A DNA stretch of 18,846 nt from an uncultured Eubacteriales bacterium (lineage in GTDB: Bacteria > Bacillota > Clostridia > Oscillospirales > Acutalibacteraceae). Below are positions 1-6,872 of the stretch, in pieces. Location: assembly GCA_934486705.1 (NCBI GenBank), contig CAKSQS010000049.1, positions 1 through 18,846 of the forward strand, read 5' to 3'. Numbering within the stretch: the stretch's first letter is position 1; the number at the start of each line of letters is the position of its first letter. The notes below the pieces were generated by a model. That model saw nothing but the letters and a program-made list of their open reading frames with translations. It was not told where the DNA came from and did no database searches. The position numbers and the translations under genes are program-made.

Positions 1-416
1 CTTTCTCCGATGCGCTTGACCAGCGCATTATCGGTAAGCAGGTTTTTTATAACCGTATGTGCGCCACCGGAAAAGGTTTCGTTGTTTATGTTTTTAATCA
101 GCTTGATATCTCCCTTTTCGGGATCTATCAGCAGGGTCGGAACCACCCCGTAAAACCACTGATTTTCGTATTTTGCCAAATAAATGCCAAAGGGATGCTT
201 ATCGGCTGAATTATACTTACCGAAGCGCAAAGTAAGTCCGTCAAGCGGCTGCATATTCTCCCTGTATAAATAAGGATACTGCGCTCCGTTAGCGGTCTGT
301 TTTATATGAACGCCGCCGCCTGCGATATCCGTGCGTTTGAGAAACGGGTCGGTATTAGTGACATTTCCAAGCGCATAATCGGTCATAGTATTTGCTCCGG
401 CAATACCCGTTAAGCC
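1..416 (-). repeat. In-frame repeat unit B (partial) of the secreted repeat protein
   Basis: This is the second copy, residues 486-623, cut by the window edge. It aligns to unit A without gaps for about 109 residues. It is then four residues shorter in the loop before the FSGG motif (F378 in unit A against F600 in unit B). Further copies may follow outside the window. Confidence 0.78.
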
Positions 417-1871
417 GTCAGTATAATTTTTCCTGTCCGACTCATTATACTCGGTATGAGTATAGCCGTAGAAATCTACTTCAAAATCCGTAGTGTCGTT
501 ATCTATATTACCGAACGAAGCATAAACTTCCTTTTCTGTGGGGAAATTTGAAAGGTCCGACAGTACATCGACTGCAAAGCTGCCTACCGCAGTTTCCTTT
601 CCCGATGTCACAACGACAAAATATTTTGATTTATCCGCCGATAGGTGTATCCCGATATCAAATACCGCTTTGTTAAGCCCCTTAAGCAAATCGCTACCGG
701 AAATAACTTTTGCAAGCTCTACGTATTGTCCGCCGGAAAAATTCTCATTTTTAACTCCGGCATAAGAATTTTTAACAAGCTTTAGGTCACCCTTGGCAGT
801 ATCTATAAGCAGAGTCGGAACAACGCCGTGAAAACAGTTGTCCTCGCATTTTGAAAGGTAAACCGCGAACGGAGCGTTTTTGCTTGAGGTATAATTTCCA
901 AAGCGCAATGTGAGTCCGTCAAGCGGCTGCATATTTTCCTTATAAAAATACGGATACTGCGCTCCGCCCCAGGTCTGTTTAATATGAACGCCGCCGCCTG
1001 CGATATCCGTGCGTTCAAGAAACGACTTAGTGTTCTCAACATTATTCATAGCGTTAGCAGTCATAGTATCTGCCGCCGCTGTACCCTCAAGTCCGGCAGC
1101 AGGGTCAAGGCAAGGCTTTTCACCGCCGTGGAAGCTGTTGAGAGTAATATCGGTATAATCGGTATCTGCGGCTATGTAAAGATAAACCGGTTTAGTTATA
1201 TCGGTTGAGGTGGTGGCAAGCAGTTCGGGAGTTGCAAGGTCAACCGCAACACCGTTTACCGACATTCTCAGTCCGCCGTTATCCAAAACCTTGAAAATGA
1301 TGCTGTAGCTTCTCACCGCGTCTCCGAAAACATCAAGCTTGCCGCTGAAGTAGAACCTCTGAGTAGCAACATTAGCAGAGGTAACGCTCATAACATCTAT
1401 ATATGGATCCTTGTCATTAACGCAAAAAGTATACCGCAAATCATTTGTTGCCCCGTTTTGATACTGAGCATTTGCAAGCTTGATAACAAACTTTCGCGCC
1501 ATAAATTTTGCATCACCGTATGTCGAGGATACCTCATTATTCAGCGTAAGCTTCAAATGCGTTCCGTCGAGCGTTGAGGCAGCCGTTAAGTTCTGCATAT
1601 AGGGAGAACCCGCGCTGTTAGCCGGCGCTCCGCTTGCCTGCAAATGATATTTCATTCGAGCACCGTTTTCATCCTCCGAAAAGTCAATCGGCCAAAAATA
1701 GGTTGAGCCCTCGGCAGTATTGTTCTTGGACGACACGCGAATGCTGTCAGCTGTAACCAAATACTCCGTTTCTTCGGTTGCAGCACCGGATGCCCAAACC
1801 GCCGTTGACGCAGGAACTGCGGTTATGAGTATAGCAATACAGCACAGCACCGATAAAATCCGTTTTCTCAT
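1..1871 (-). CDS. Secreted multi-domain repeat protein, function unknown (3' end outside window)
   Basis: I translated this reading frame by hand: 623 codons are open from the ATG at 1871 to the window edge with no stop, so the gene is partial only because the window ends. A basic N-terminus (MRKR), a hydrophobic core and an AVWA/SG site near residue 27 give a type I signal peptide, so the product is exported. After it come at least three consecutive beta-rich units: a diverged one (about residues 36-255), repeat A (260-485) and repeat B (486 to beyond 623). A and B share about 75 of the first 109 aligned residues, including RTDIAGGGVHIKQT and ENMQPLDGLTLRFG. The alternating hydrophobic pattern suggests concanavalin-type or carbohydrate-binding beta-sandwiches, but I do not recognise the family. 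No catalytic motif or cell-wall anchor is visible; one could lie outside the window. A GGAAAGG site lies 9 bases before the start. It is transcribed away from the sugar operon and may be co-regulated. Confidence 0.85.
   Translation of the reverse strand, partial: MRKRILSVLCCIAILITAVPASTAVWASGAATEETEYLVTADSIRVSSKNNTAEGSTYFWPIDFSEDENGARMKYHLQASGAPANSAGSPYMQNLTAASTLDGTHLKLTLNNEVSSTYGDAKFMARKFVIKLANAQYQNGATNDLRYTFCVNDKDPYIDVMSVTSANVATQRFYFSGKLDVFGDAVRSYSIIFKVLDNGGLRMSVNGVAVDLATPELLATTSTDITKPVYLYIAADTDYTDITLNSFHGGEKPCLDPAAGLEGTAAADTMTANAMNNVENTKSFLERTDIAGGGVHIKQTWGGAQYPYFYKENMQPLDGLTLRFGNYTSSKNAPFAVYLSKCEDNCFHGVVPTLLIDTAKGDLKLVKNSYAGVKNENFSGGQYVELAKVISGSDLLKGLNKAVFDIGIHLSADKSKYFVVVTSGKETAVGSFAVDVLSDLSNFPTEKEVYASFGNIDNDTTDFEVDFYGYTHTEYNESDRKNYTDGLTGIAGANTMTDYALGNVTNTDPFLKRTDIAGGGVHIKQTANGAQYPYLYRENMQPLDGLTLRFGKYNSADKHPFGIYLAKYENQWFYGVVPTLLIDPEKGDIKLIKNINNETFSGGAHTVIKNLLTDNALVKRIGE
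417..1094 (-). repeat. In-frame repeat unit A (226 residues) of the secreted repeat protein
   Basis: This 678-base unit encodes residues 260-485. Landmarks (GL..G start, RTDIAGGGVHIKQT, LDGLTLRFG, GVVPTLLID) recur exactly 226 residues later in unit B. Identity is also high in the DNA, for example around 982-1010 against 304-332, which points to a relatively recent tandem duplication or continued gene conversion. Confidence 0.8.
1107..1766 (-). repeat. Diverged N-terminal copy of the same repeat fold
   Basis: Residues about 36-255 show the order of units A and B in weakened form. An SPYMQN...LDGTHLKLTL stretch parallels YPYFYKENMQPLDGLTLRF. The closing KPVYLYIAADTDYTDITLNSFHGG-like strand pair parallels KEVYASFGNIDND...DFEVDFYGY. 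The similarity is low and judged by eye, so shared ancestry is an inference. Confidence 0.45.
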
Positions 1872-1900
1872 CTTCTTCAACCTTTCCGTAAATAAATAAA

Positions 1901-1991
1901 AAGAAAGCAAAAAACTTGGCATTTCGCTTGGCACCAATGGAAATTAAAACCTTTTAACTTTTAAAACAATTCAACTTGGCGAAGCTTTCTT
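1901..1991 (-). repeat. Inverted and direct repeats in the leader of the minus-strand gene
   Basis: Within the predicted leader, AAGAAAGC (1901-1908) is the exact reverse complement of GCTTTCTT (1984-1991), so the RNA could close an 8-bp stem around a 75-base loop. The loop contains three copies of CTTGGC (1915-1920, 1927-1932, 1975-1980), two extending to AACTTGGC exactly 60 bases apart, and a near-dyad TTGGCACCAA at 1928-1937. This suggests a regulatory leader or protein sites but matches no family I know. Confidence 0.3.
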
Positions 1992-2002
1992 ATACCGATT
2001 TT

Positions 2003-2031
2003 ATATTAACACCTTTTTTTATTTTTGTCAA
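2003..2031 (-). promoter_or_regulatory. Sigma-A promoter of the minus-strand repeat-protein gene
   Basis: Read on the minus strand, a perfect -35 box TTGACA (2031-2026), a 17-base spacer and a -10 box TAATAT (2008-2003) are present. The predicted transcript start is near 1996, leaving a leader of about 125 bases before the ATG at 1871. Both boxes and the spacing fit the housekeeping consensus. Confidence 0.75.
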
Positions 2032-2062
2032 ACATTTTTTAGCCATTTTGCAAAAAAATTGC

Positions 2063-2091
2063 TTGACACAGAAGATTATTTATAGTAGAAT
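2063..2091 (+). promoter_or_regulatory. Sigma-A promoter of the transport/glycosidase operon
   Basis: A perfect -35 box TTGACA (2063-2068), a 17-base spacer and a -10 box TAGAAT (2086-2091) predict a transcript start near 2098, about 48 bases before the ATG at 2146. It is the only strong promoter I see ahead of the plus-strand genes, so it probably drives the whole operon. Confidence 0.75.
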
Positions 2092-2103
2092 AAATACGAA
2101 AAC

Positions 2104-2120
2104 ATTCACTAATTGTGTAT
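2104..2120. promoter_or_regulatory. Candidate operator dyad downstream of the operon promoter
   Basis: A 17-base imperfect palindrome with half-sites AT-CAC and GTG-AT around a 5-base centre lies just after the predicted transcript start, where a repressor would block transcription. Twelve of 17 positions match the reverse complement. The site is AT-rich and occurs once, so it could be chance. No regulator gene is in the window to pair with it. Confidence 0.25.
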
Positions 2121-2145
2121 TTTGCCTTGATATTGGAGGAAAATT

Positions 2146-5058
2146 ATGAAAATATTGTGTTTTCGATATAAAATGCAAAAAATACTTATTGCAATAACGG
2201 TTTGCAGTGTTTTTTTATCAGGCTGGTTAATCGTTTTAAATGCAGCTGCGGAACAGACGCAAACCGCCGATACAGGTGGTGATTTTGACACCAAAGTTTC
2301 CTTAGAAAACAGCGGAGTTCCGACATATTCCCAATATCTCGACAGCTGCGATAAGTCCATAGGCACGGAAACCGTTGTTGTTCCGGCCGTCGGTTATACC
2401 AACGATTCCGCATCTGCGGTTATGCAGATATATCCGGATTTTGAAGGCGAAAGCGGCAGCACGGTTATGTTTGATGCTTCAACTCCGGTAAGCTTTTCAT
2501 TTTCAATTTCCAATGCGGGACTCTATACTCTGCAATTCAGATACTATACCGGCACGGAAAACAGCAGTGCTGTTACCAGAGACATTCTTTTGGACGGGGT
2601 TCTCCCCTTCCGCGAGTCTGCCGAGATATCTCTTACTCAATTTTGGCAGGACGCCGAAAAAGAGCCTCAATATGACCGCAGCGGTCACGAAATCCGGAGC
2701 CGGCAGCAACAGATTTCCCGCTGGAATACGGCATACGCAGAAAATCCATCTTCCGGAATATCAGGAGCTCTGCAATATTATCTGTCTGCCGGACCGCACA
2801 CAATCACTCTGACACCGAAGAGCGGCTGCTTAACGCTGAGCCGTATTATTCTTTCCGGAAAAGAGGAAATACCTTCATACAGTAATGTATCCTCGGAATA
2901 CAAAGAGCAGAATTTACAGTCTGCGTCTCCGTCCTTCAATCAGCGAATTGAGGCTGAGGGCGCTGATACATTAAAATCCGACCAGACCTTGGTTTCGCTC
3001 AACGACCGCACCTCTCCGAGCGTCAAGCCCTACAATGTCAATCTCGTCCGTTACAACAGTATAGGAGCGGGTCAATGGCAGGTCGTCGGTCAATGGCTTG
3101 AATGGTCCGTTGACATTCCGGAAAGTGGTCTCTATCAAATCGGGGCGCATTATAAACAAAACATAAAAACCAACGCCTCAAGTATGCGCGAGCTTACAAT
3201 AGACGGCAAATTACCGTTCAGCGAAACGGCAAGCATTGCATTCCCGTATTCCGGACGGTGGCAGACAAATGCCTTCTCCGATAAAAACGGAAATCCTTAC
3301 ATATTCTATCTTGAAAAAGGCACACATACTGTCCGTCTGAAAGCAACGCTCGGAGACTTTGCGCCGATACTTCAAAGTGCCGACGATATCCTCGGACAGT
3401 TAAACGAAATCTACCGAAAAATAGTTGTCATAACCGGTACTCAGCCGGACCAATATGCCAACTATCAGTTTGAACAGGTTATTCCGGATACTGTTGAGGA
3501 AATGCGGCAAATGATATCCCTGCTGCAGTCTCTTTCCGATGCCGTTACCGATTTTAACGGCGAAGGGGGAGCATCAACCGCAGCTGTCAGACGGCTTATC
3601 AGCGAGCTGACGGTTATGACCGATGATACCGATAAAATAGCCGCACGCTTAAAGACCTTCCGCGACGATATTTCTTCGCTCGGAACCTGGATAAACGACG
3701 CAAAAAGTCAGCCGTTGCAGCTGGACGCTTTGTTTTTTTATTCCCCCGATACTCCTCTTCCGCCAGGAGATGTTAATATTTTCCGCAAAGCCTGGCATTA
3801 TATTGTTCAGTTCTTTTGCTCCTTCGGCACAGATTATGATGCCATTGGTCTGACCGAGAACGATACCGACTCCGCCATTACGGTTTGGATAGCTTCGGGA
3901 CGGGATCAGGCGCAGATACTGCGGCAAAAGATAAATGATGATTTTTCTCCGAACAGCAACATTTCCGTTAAGCTGCAGCTTGTAACCGCCACCGCCCTTC
4001 TGCCCTCCATAGTATCCGACAACCAACCGGATATTTATTTAGGATTACCGCAGGCAGACCCGATAAATCTGGCGCTTCGGGATGCTGTTCTCGACCTGCG
4101 TCAATTTGGCGACTACGAGGAAACCGTTTCTTCCCGTTTTTCGGACGCGGAAATCCAGCCATTTGAGCTTGACGGCTCGGCATACGCTCTGCCTGACGCC
4201 ATAGACTATCCGATATTATTTGTCCGCAGCGATATTTTGCGGGAGTTGAATATCCCGTTTGACGACTTAAAGGATTGGAATTCAATTCTGTTTAAGGTTC
4301 TGCCAGTTCTGCAAACAAACTCGCTGACAATCGGCGTTCCCGTTTCAATTCAGACCTATCTGAGCTTTCTTTATCAATCCGGCGGAAGCATGTATGAGTT
4401 GGGAGGCAAACAGTCGGCATTAAGCTCATCTCAGGCGATAGACGCTATGCAGAGCTATACCGAGCTTTATACGCAATACGGTTTGCAGCTTGCATATGAC
4501 TTTGCCAACAGATTTCGCAGCGGAGATATGCCGATTGCCGTTGCAAACTTCACATCTTATAACCAATTATCCGTATTTGCACCGGATATAAAAGGGCAAT
4601 GGACAATGCTGCCTATGCCGGGAACTCTGCGTGATGACGGCACTCTTGACCGTTCCTGCACCGCAACACTGACAGGCTCGGTTATTCTTTCCGGAACAAA
4701 ATCCCCGCAGTTATGCTGGCAGTTCCTTAAATGGTGGACCTCCGACGGCACTCAGAAGGAGTACGGCAGCAGCCTGGAGAGCATTATCGGTTCGGCGGCG
4801 CGTTATAACACCGCTAATCTCAATGCCCTTACCGCCGCCGATTGGGATTCCAATATGAAAGAAAGCCTTATAGAACAGCTTAAATACATTCGTCCCTATA
4901 CGGAAGTTCCCGGAGGATATCTGACAAGCAGGTATTACGACTTTGCTTTCCGTTATATTGTTTATGATAAGGACAATGTGCGCGATACTATGATTGATGC
5001 AGTTTCGTCCATCAACACGGAAATAGCCAATAAACGCAAAGAATACTCTCTCGATTAG
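2146..5058 (+). CDS. Giant ABC-importer substrate-binding protein: two CBM-like domains plus family-1 solute-binding domain
   Basis: The 970-residue product should capture a glycan outside the cell and hand it to the permeases encoded next. A hydrophobic N-terminus (about residues 11-32) ends in LNAAA/EQ, a possible type I cleavage site. There is no lipobox, which is unusual for a Gram-positive binding protein. Residues about 70-240 and 265-405 look like galactose-binding or CBM6/35-type beta-sandwiches (RIEAEGAD start, GLYQIGAHY, LTIDGKLPF, KGTHTVRL). Residues about 410-525 are helical and rich in D, E, K and R, a probable spacer. Residues about 575-970 are a family-1 solute-binding domain (ITVWIASGRDQ start, QPDIYLGLP, YALPDAIDYPILFVRSDIL, LCWQFLKWWTS). 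Ordinary members have about 420-550 residues, so this one is doubled by its N-terminal additions. The start has a TTGGAGG site 6 bases upstream. It is first in the operon behind a consensus promoter. Substrate unknown. Confidence 0.88.
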   Translation: MKILCFRYKMQKILIAITVCSVFLSGWLIVLNAAAEQTQTADTGGDFDTKVSLENSGVPTYSQYLDSCDKSIGTETVVVPAVGYTNDSASAVMQIYPDFEGESGSTVMFDASTPVSFSFSISNAGLYTLQFRYYTGTENSSAVTRDILLDGVLPFRESAEISLTQFWQDAEKEPQYDRSGHEIRSRQQQISRWNTAYAENPSSGISGALQYYLSAGPHTITLTPKSGCLTLSRIILSGKEEIPSYSNVSSEYKEQNLQSASPSFNQRIEAEGADTLKSDQTLVSLNDRTSPSVKPYNVNLVRYNSIGAGQWQVVGQWLEWSVDIPESGLYQIGAHYKQNIKTNASSMRELTIDGKLPFSETASIAFPYSGRWQTNAFSDKNGNPYIFYLEKGTHTVRLKATLGDFAPILQSADDILGQLNEIYRKIVVITGTQPDQYANYQFEQVIPDTVEEMRQMISLLQSLSDAVTDFNGEGGASTAAVRRLISELTVMTDDTDKIAARLKTFRDDISSLGTWINDAKSQPLQLDALFFYSPDTPLPPGDVNIFRKAWHYIVQFFCSFGTDYDAIGLTENDTDSAITVWIASGRDQAQILRQKINDDFSPNSNISVKLQLVTATALLPSIVSDNQPDIYLGLPQADPINLALRDAVLDLRQFGDYEETVSSRFSDAEIQPFELDGSAYALPDAIDYPILFVRSDILRELNIPFDDLKDWNSILFKVLPVLQTNSLTIGVPVSIQTYLSFLYQSGGSMYELGGKQSALSSSQAIDAMQSYTELYTQYGLQLAYDFANRFRSGDMPIAVANFTSYNQLSVFAPDIKGQWTMLPMPGTLRDDGTLDRSCTATLTGSVILSGTKSPQLCWQFLKWWTSDGTQKEYGSSLESIIGSAARYNTANLNALTAADWDSNMKESLIEQLKYIRPYTEVPGGYLTSRYYDFAFRYIVYDKDNVRDTMIDAVSSINTEIANKRKEYSLD

Positions 5059-5075
5059 GCAAGGAGTGGTCATTT

Positions 5076-5987
5076 ATGAGTTCTAAAAAAGTACATAAAG
5101 GTCCGAGACAGTTTATTAGGGAGTATGGAACGGATTATCTGTTTGCCGCGCCGTTTTTCATTCTTTTCATTCTGTTTACGCTGCTTCCGATTGCTGCGTC
5201 TGCGGTTTTGAGCTTTACCGATTTCAATGCTGTTTCAATACAGCGGTTTGTCGGAATAAGAAATTATCTCAATTTAATCTTAGACGACGGATTGTTTTTA
5301 CAGGCGTTAAAAAACACCTTTTTCCTTTCGGTCGTCACAGGTCCGGTCGGTTATTTTCTCTGCCTTTTAGTGGCATGGCTTTTAAACGAGCTCGGCGACA
5401 GAATGCGCTCGTTTATAACTCTCCTGTTTTATGCGCCGGTCATTTCTGGAGGAGCATACACGGTCTGGCAGATAATTTACAGCGGCGACGCTTACGGTTT
5501 TCTGAACGGAGTGCTTCTGAAGCTCGGCTTTATCGACGCGCCGATACAATGGCTTACCGATACCTCATATATGATGCCCGCGGCTATCGTTCTGATACTC
5601 TGGATGAGCTTCGGAACAGGATTTCTTTCCCTTATAGCCGGCTTTAAAAATGTTGACAAAACGCTTTACGAAGCCGGCGAGGTAGACGGAGTGCGTAACC
5701 GATTTCAGGAATTGTGGTATATCACACTTCCCTATATGAAGCCGCAGCTTATGTTTTCCGCGATCATGAGCATAACCGGCGCCTTCGGAATCGGAGATGT
5801 GATAACCGCTGTTTTCGGTTTCCCGACAAGCGGTTATGCTTTGCATACCCTTGTTCATCATATGCAGGATTACGGCAACACCCGATTTGAAATGGGCTAC
5901 GCCTCGGCGGTTGCAATAGTTCTGTTTTTGATTATGATTGCCGCAAACGGCTTAGTGCAAAGAATGTTGCGAAAGGTGGGAGAATGA
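5076..5987 (+). CDS. Sugar ABC transporter permease, MalF type (pair 1)
   Basis: The 303-residue integral membrane protein has about six membrane segments, the first at residues 22-45 after a short basic N-terminus, which is typical of CUT1 importers. The EAA loop that contacts the ATPase is at residues 199-219 (EAGEVDG ... ITLP), with G in place of the usual second A. It starts 17 bases after the binding-protein gene with an AAGGAGTGG site. One base separates it from its MalG-type partner, so the two should form a heterodimeric channel for the substrate delivered by the upstream binding protein. The family is clear; the sugar specificity is not visible. Confidence 0.93.
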   Translation: MSSKKVHKGPRQFIREYGTDYLFAAPFFILFILFTLLPIAASAVLSFTDFNAVSIQRFVGIRNYLNLILDDGLFLQALKNTFFLSVVTGPVGYFLCLLVAWLLNELGDRMRSFITLLFYAPVISGGAYTVWQIIYSGDAYGFLNGVLLKLGFIDAPIQWLTDTSYMMPAAIVLILWMSFGTGFLSLIAGFKNVDKTLYEAGEVDGVRNRFQELWYITLPYMKPQLMFSAIMSITGAFGIGDVITAVFGFPTSGYALHTLVHHMQDYGNTRFEMGYASAVAIVLFLIMIAANGLVQRMLRKVGE

Positions 5988-5988
5988 T

Positions 5989-6861
5989 ATGACAAAGGGC
6001 TTGCACATACCACGCAGCAGCCGGCGTTTCAATCACTCCCGCGCCGGAACAGCAGGAATATTTATCGTTCTTCTGATAATGGCGGTATTTATGGCACTGC
6101 CGATGGTGCTTATTATAGGCAACGCCTTTAAGCCGTCGCACGAATTATGGGCTTTCCCGCCGAAGCTTTTCCCTACCGATTGGACACTCGGCAATTTCGG
6201 CGATATGTTCACAGTGCTTTCGGACTCATTGGTGCCTTTTTTGCGCTATTTATACAACACTCTGTTTATAACAGCAGTCGGAACGGCAGGCAGTATAATT
6301 TTCGGTTCAATGTGCGCGTTTGTGCTTTCAAAGCGGCGGTTTCCGGGAAAGAAAACCATGCTGCGGCTGGTTGTTCTTTCGCTTATGTTCAATAATTCCG
6401 TTTGCAGCGTTATAAACTACGTTACGATATCCAAGCTGCACTGGATCGATACATACTGGTCTTTAATCTTCCCCGCAATAGGCGCGCCGCTCGGAATGTT
6501 TCTTATGAAGCAGTTCATTGACCAGCTGCCTGACGCTCTTTTGGAGGCTGCTACTGTTGACGGCGCAGGAAAAGGAAGAATATTTTGGAACATTGTTATG
6601 CCTAATGTACGCTCTGCCTGGCTTACCATGATTTTGCTGAATGTCCAGTCTCTTTGGAGCATAGGCGCAACTCCGTACATTTATAAAGAAGTATATAAAA
6701 CACTTCCCTATGCTATGACTCAGATTGCGGCTGCGGGTATAGCCCGAGCCGGAGTCGGAGCCGCAGTATCCGTAATTATGATGACGGTACCCATCTTGGT
6801 ATTTCTGTTTACCCAATCCAGAATTATCGAAACCATGGCTACCTCCGGCATGAAGGATTAA
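5989..6861 (+). CDS. Carbohydrate ABC transporter permease, MalG type (pair 1)
   Basis: The 290-residue inner-membrane permease has a first membrane segment at about 21-45, the following NAFKPSHELW segment common in MalG-type proteins, and a NTLFIT segment near 90. The EAA loop is at residues 186-205 (EAATVDG ... IVMP), with MP in place of LP. The C-terminus ends in the usual short MATSGMKD-like tail. One base separates its start from the stop of the MalF-type gene and its ribosome site (AAAGGTGGGAG) lies inside that gene, so the two are likely translationally coupled. It is the second half of channel 1. Specificity is unknown. Confidence 0.93.
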   Translation: MTKGLHIPRSSRRFNHSRAGTAGIFIVLLIMAVFMALPMVLIIGNAFKPSHELWAFPPKLFPTDWTLGNFGDMFTVLSDSLVPFLRYLYNTLFITAVGTAGSIIFGSMCAFVLSKRRFPGKKTMLRLVVLSLMFNNSVCSVINYVTISKLHWIDTYWSLIFPAIGAPLGMFLMKQFIDQLPDALLEAATVDGAGKGRIFWNIVMPNVRSAWLTMILLNVQSLWSIGATPYIYKEVYKTLPYAMTQIAAAGIARAGVGAAVSVIMMTVPILVFLFTQSRIIETMATSGMKD

Positions 6862-6872
6862 GGAGGCGCTGT

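Larger units (their letters stand above)
1872..2145. other. Divergent AT-rich intergenic region with both promoters
   Basis: This is the only gene-free stretch of notable size in the window. It is strongly A/T-rich compared with the flanking coding DNA. It holds the leader of the minus-strand gene (about 1872-1996), two back-to-back sigma-A promoters (2003-2031 and 2063-2091, with 31 bases between the -35 boxes), a GCAA-N5-TTGC dyad at 2050-2062 between them, and the short leader of the plus-strand operon. I see no tRNA-like fold, riboswitch core or small ORF in it. Confidence 0.8.

Noticed and set aside
538..1208. Plus-strand open frames of 74-79 residues in the left region
   Set aside because: They are antisense to the 623-codon repeat-protein frame, which has a signal peptide, repeats and a promoter.
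1872..2145. Riboswitch or T-box in the divergent intergenic region
   Set aside because: The plus-strand leader is only about 48 bases, and the minus-strand leader shows no conserved riboswitch or T-box core and no terminator hairpin with a T-run.
2190..2210. Lipobox around Cys20 of the giant binding protein
   Set aside because: The residues before the Cys are I-T-V; Val at -1 does not fit the lipobox rule, and a long hydrophobic stretch follows the Cys.
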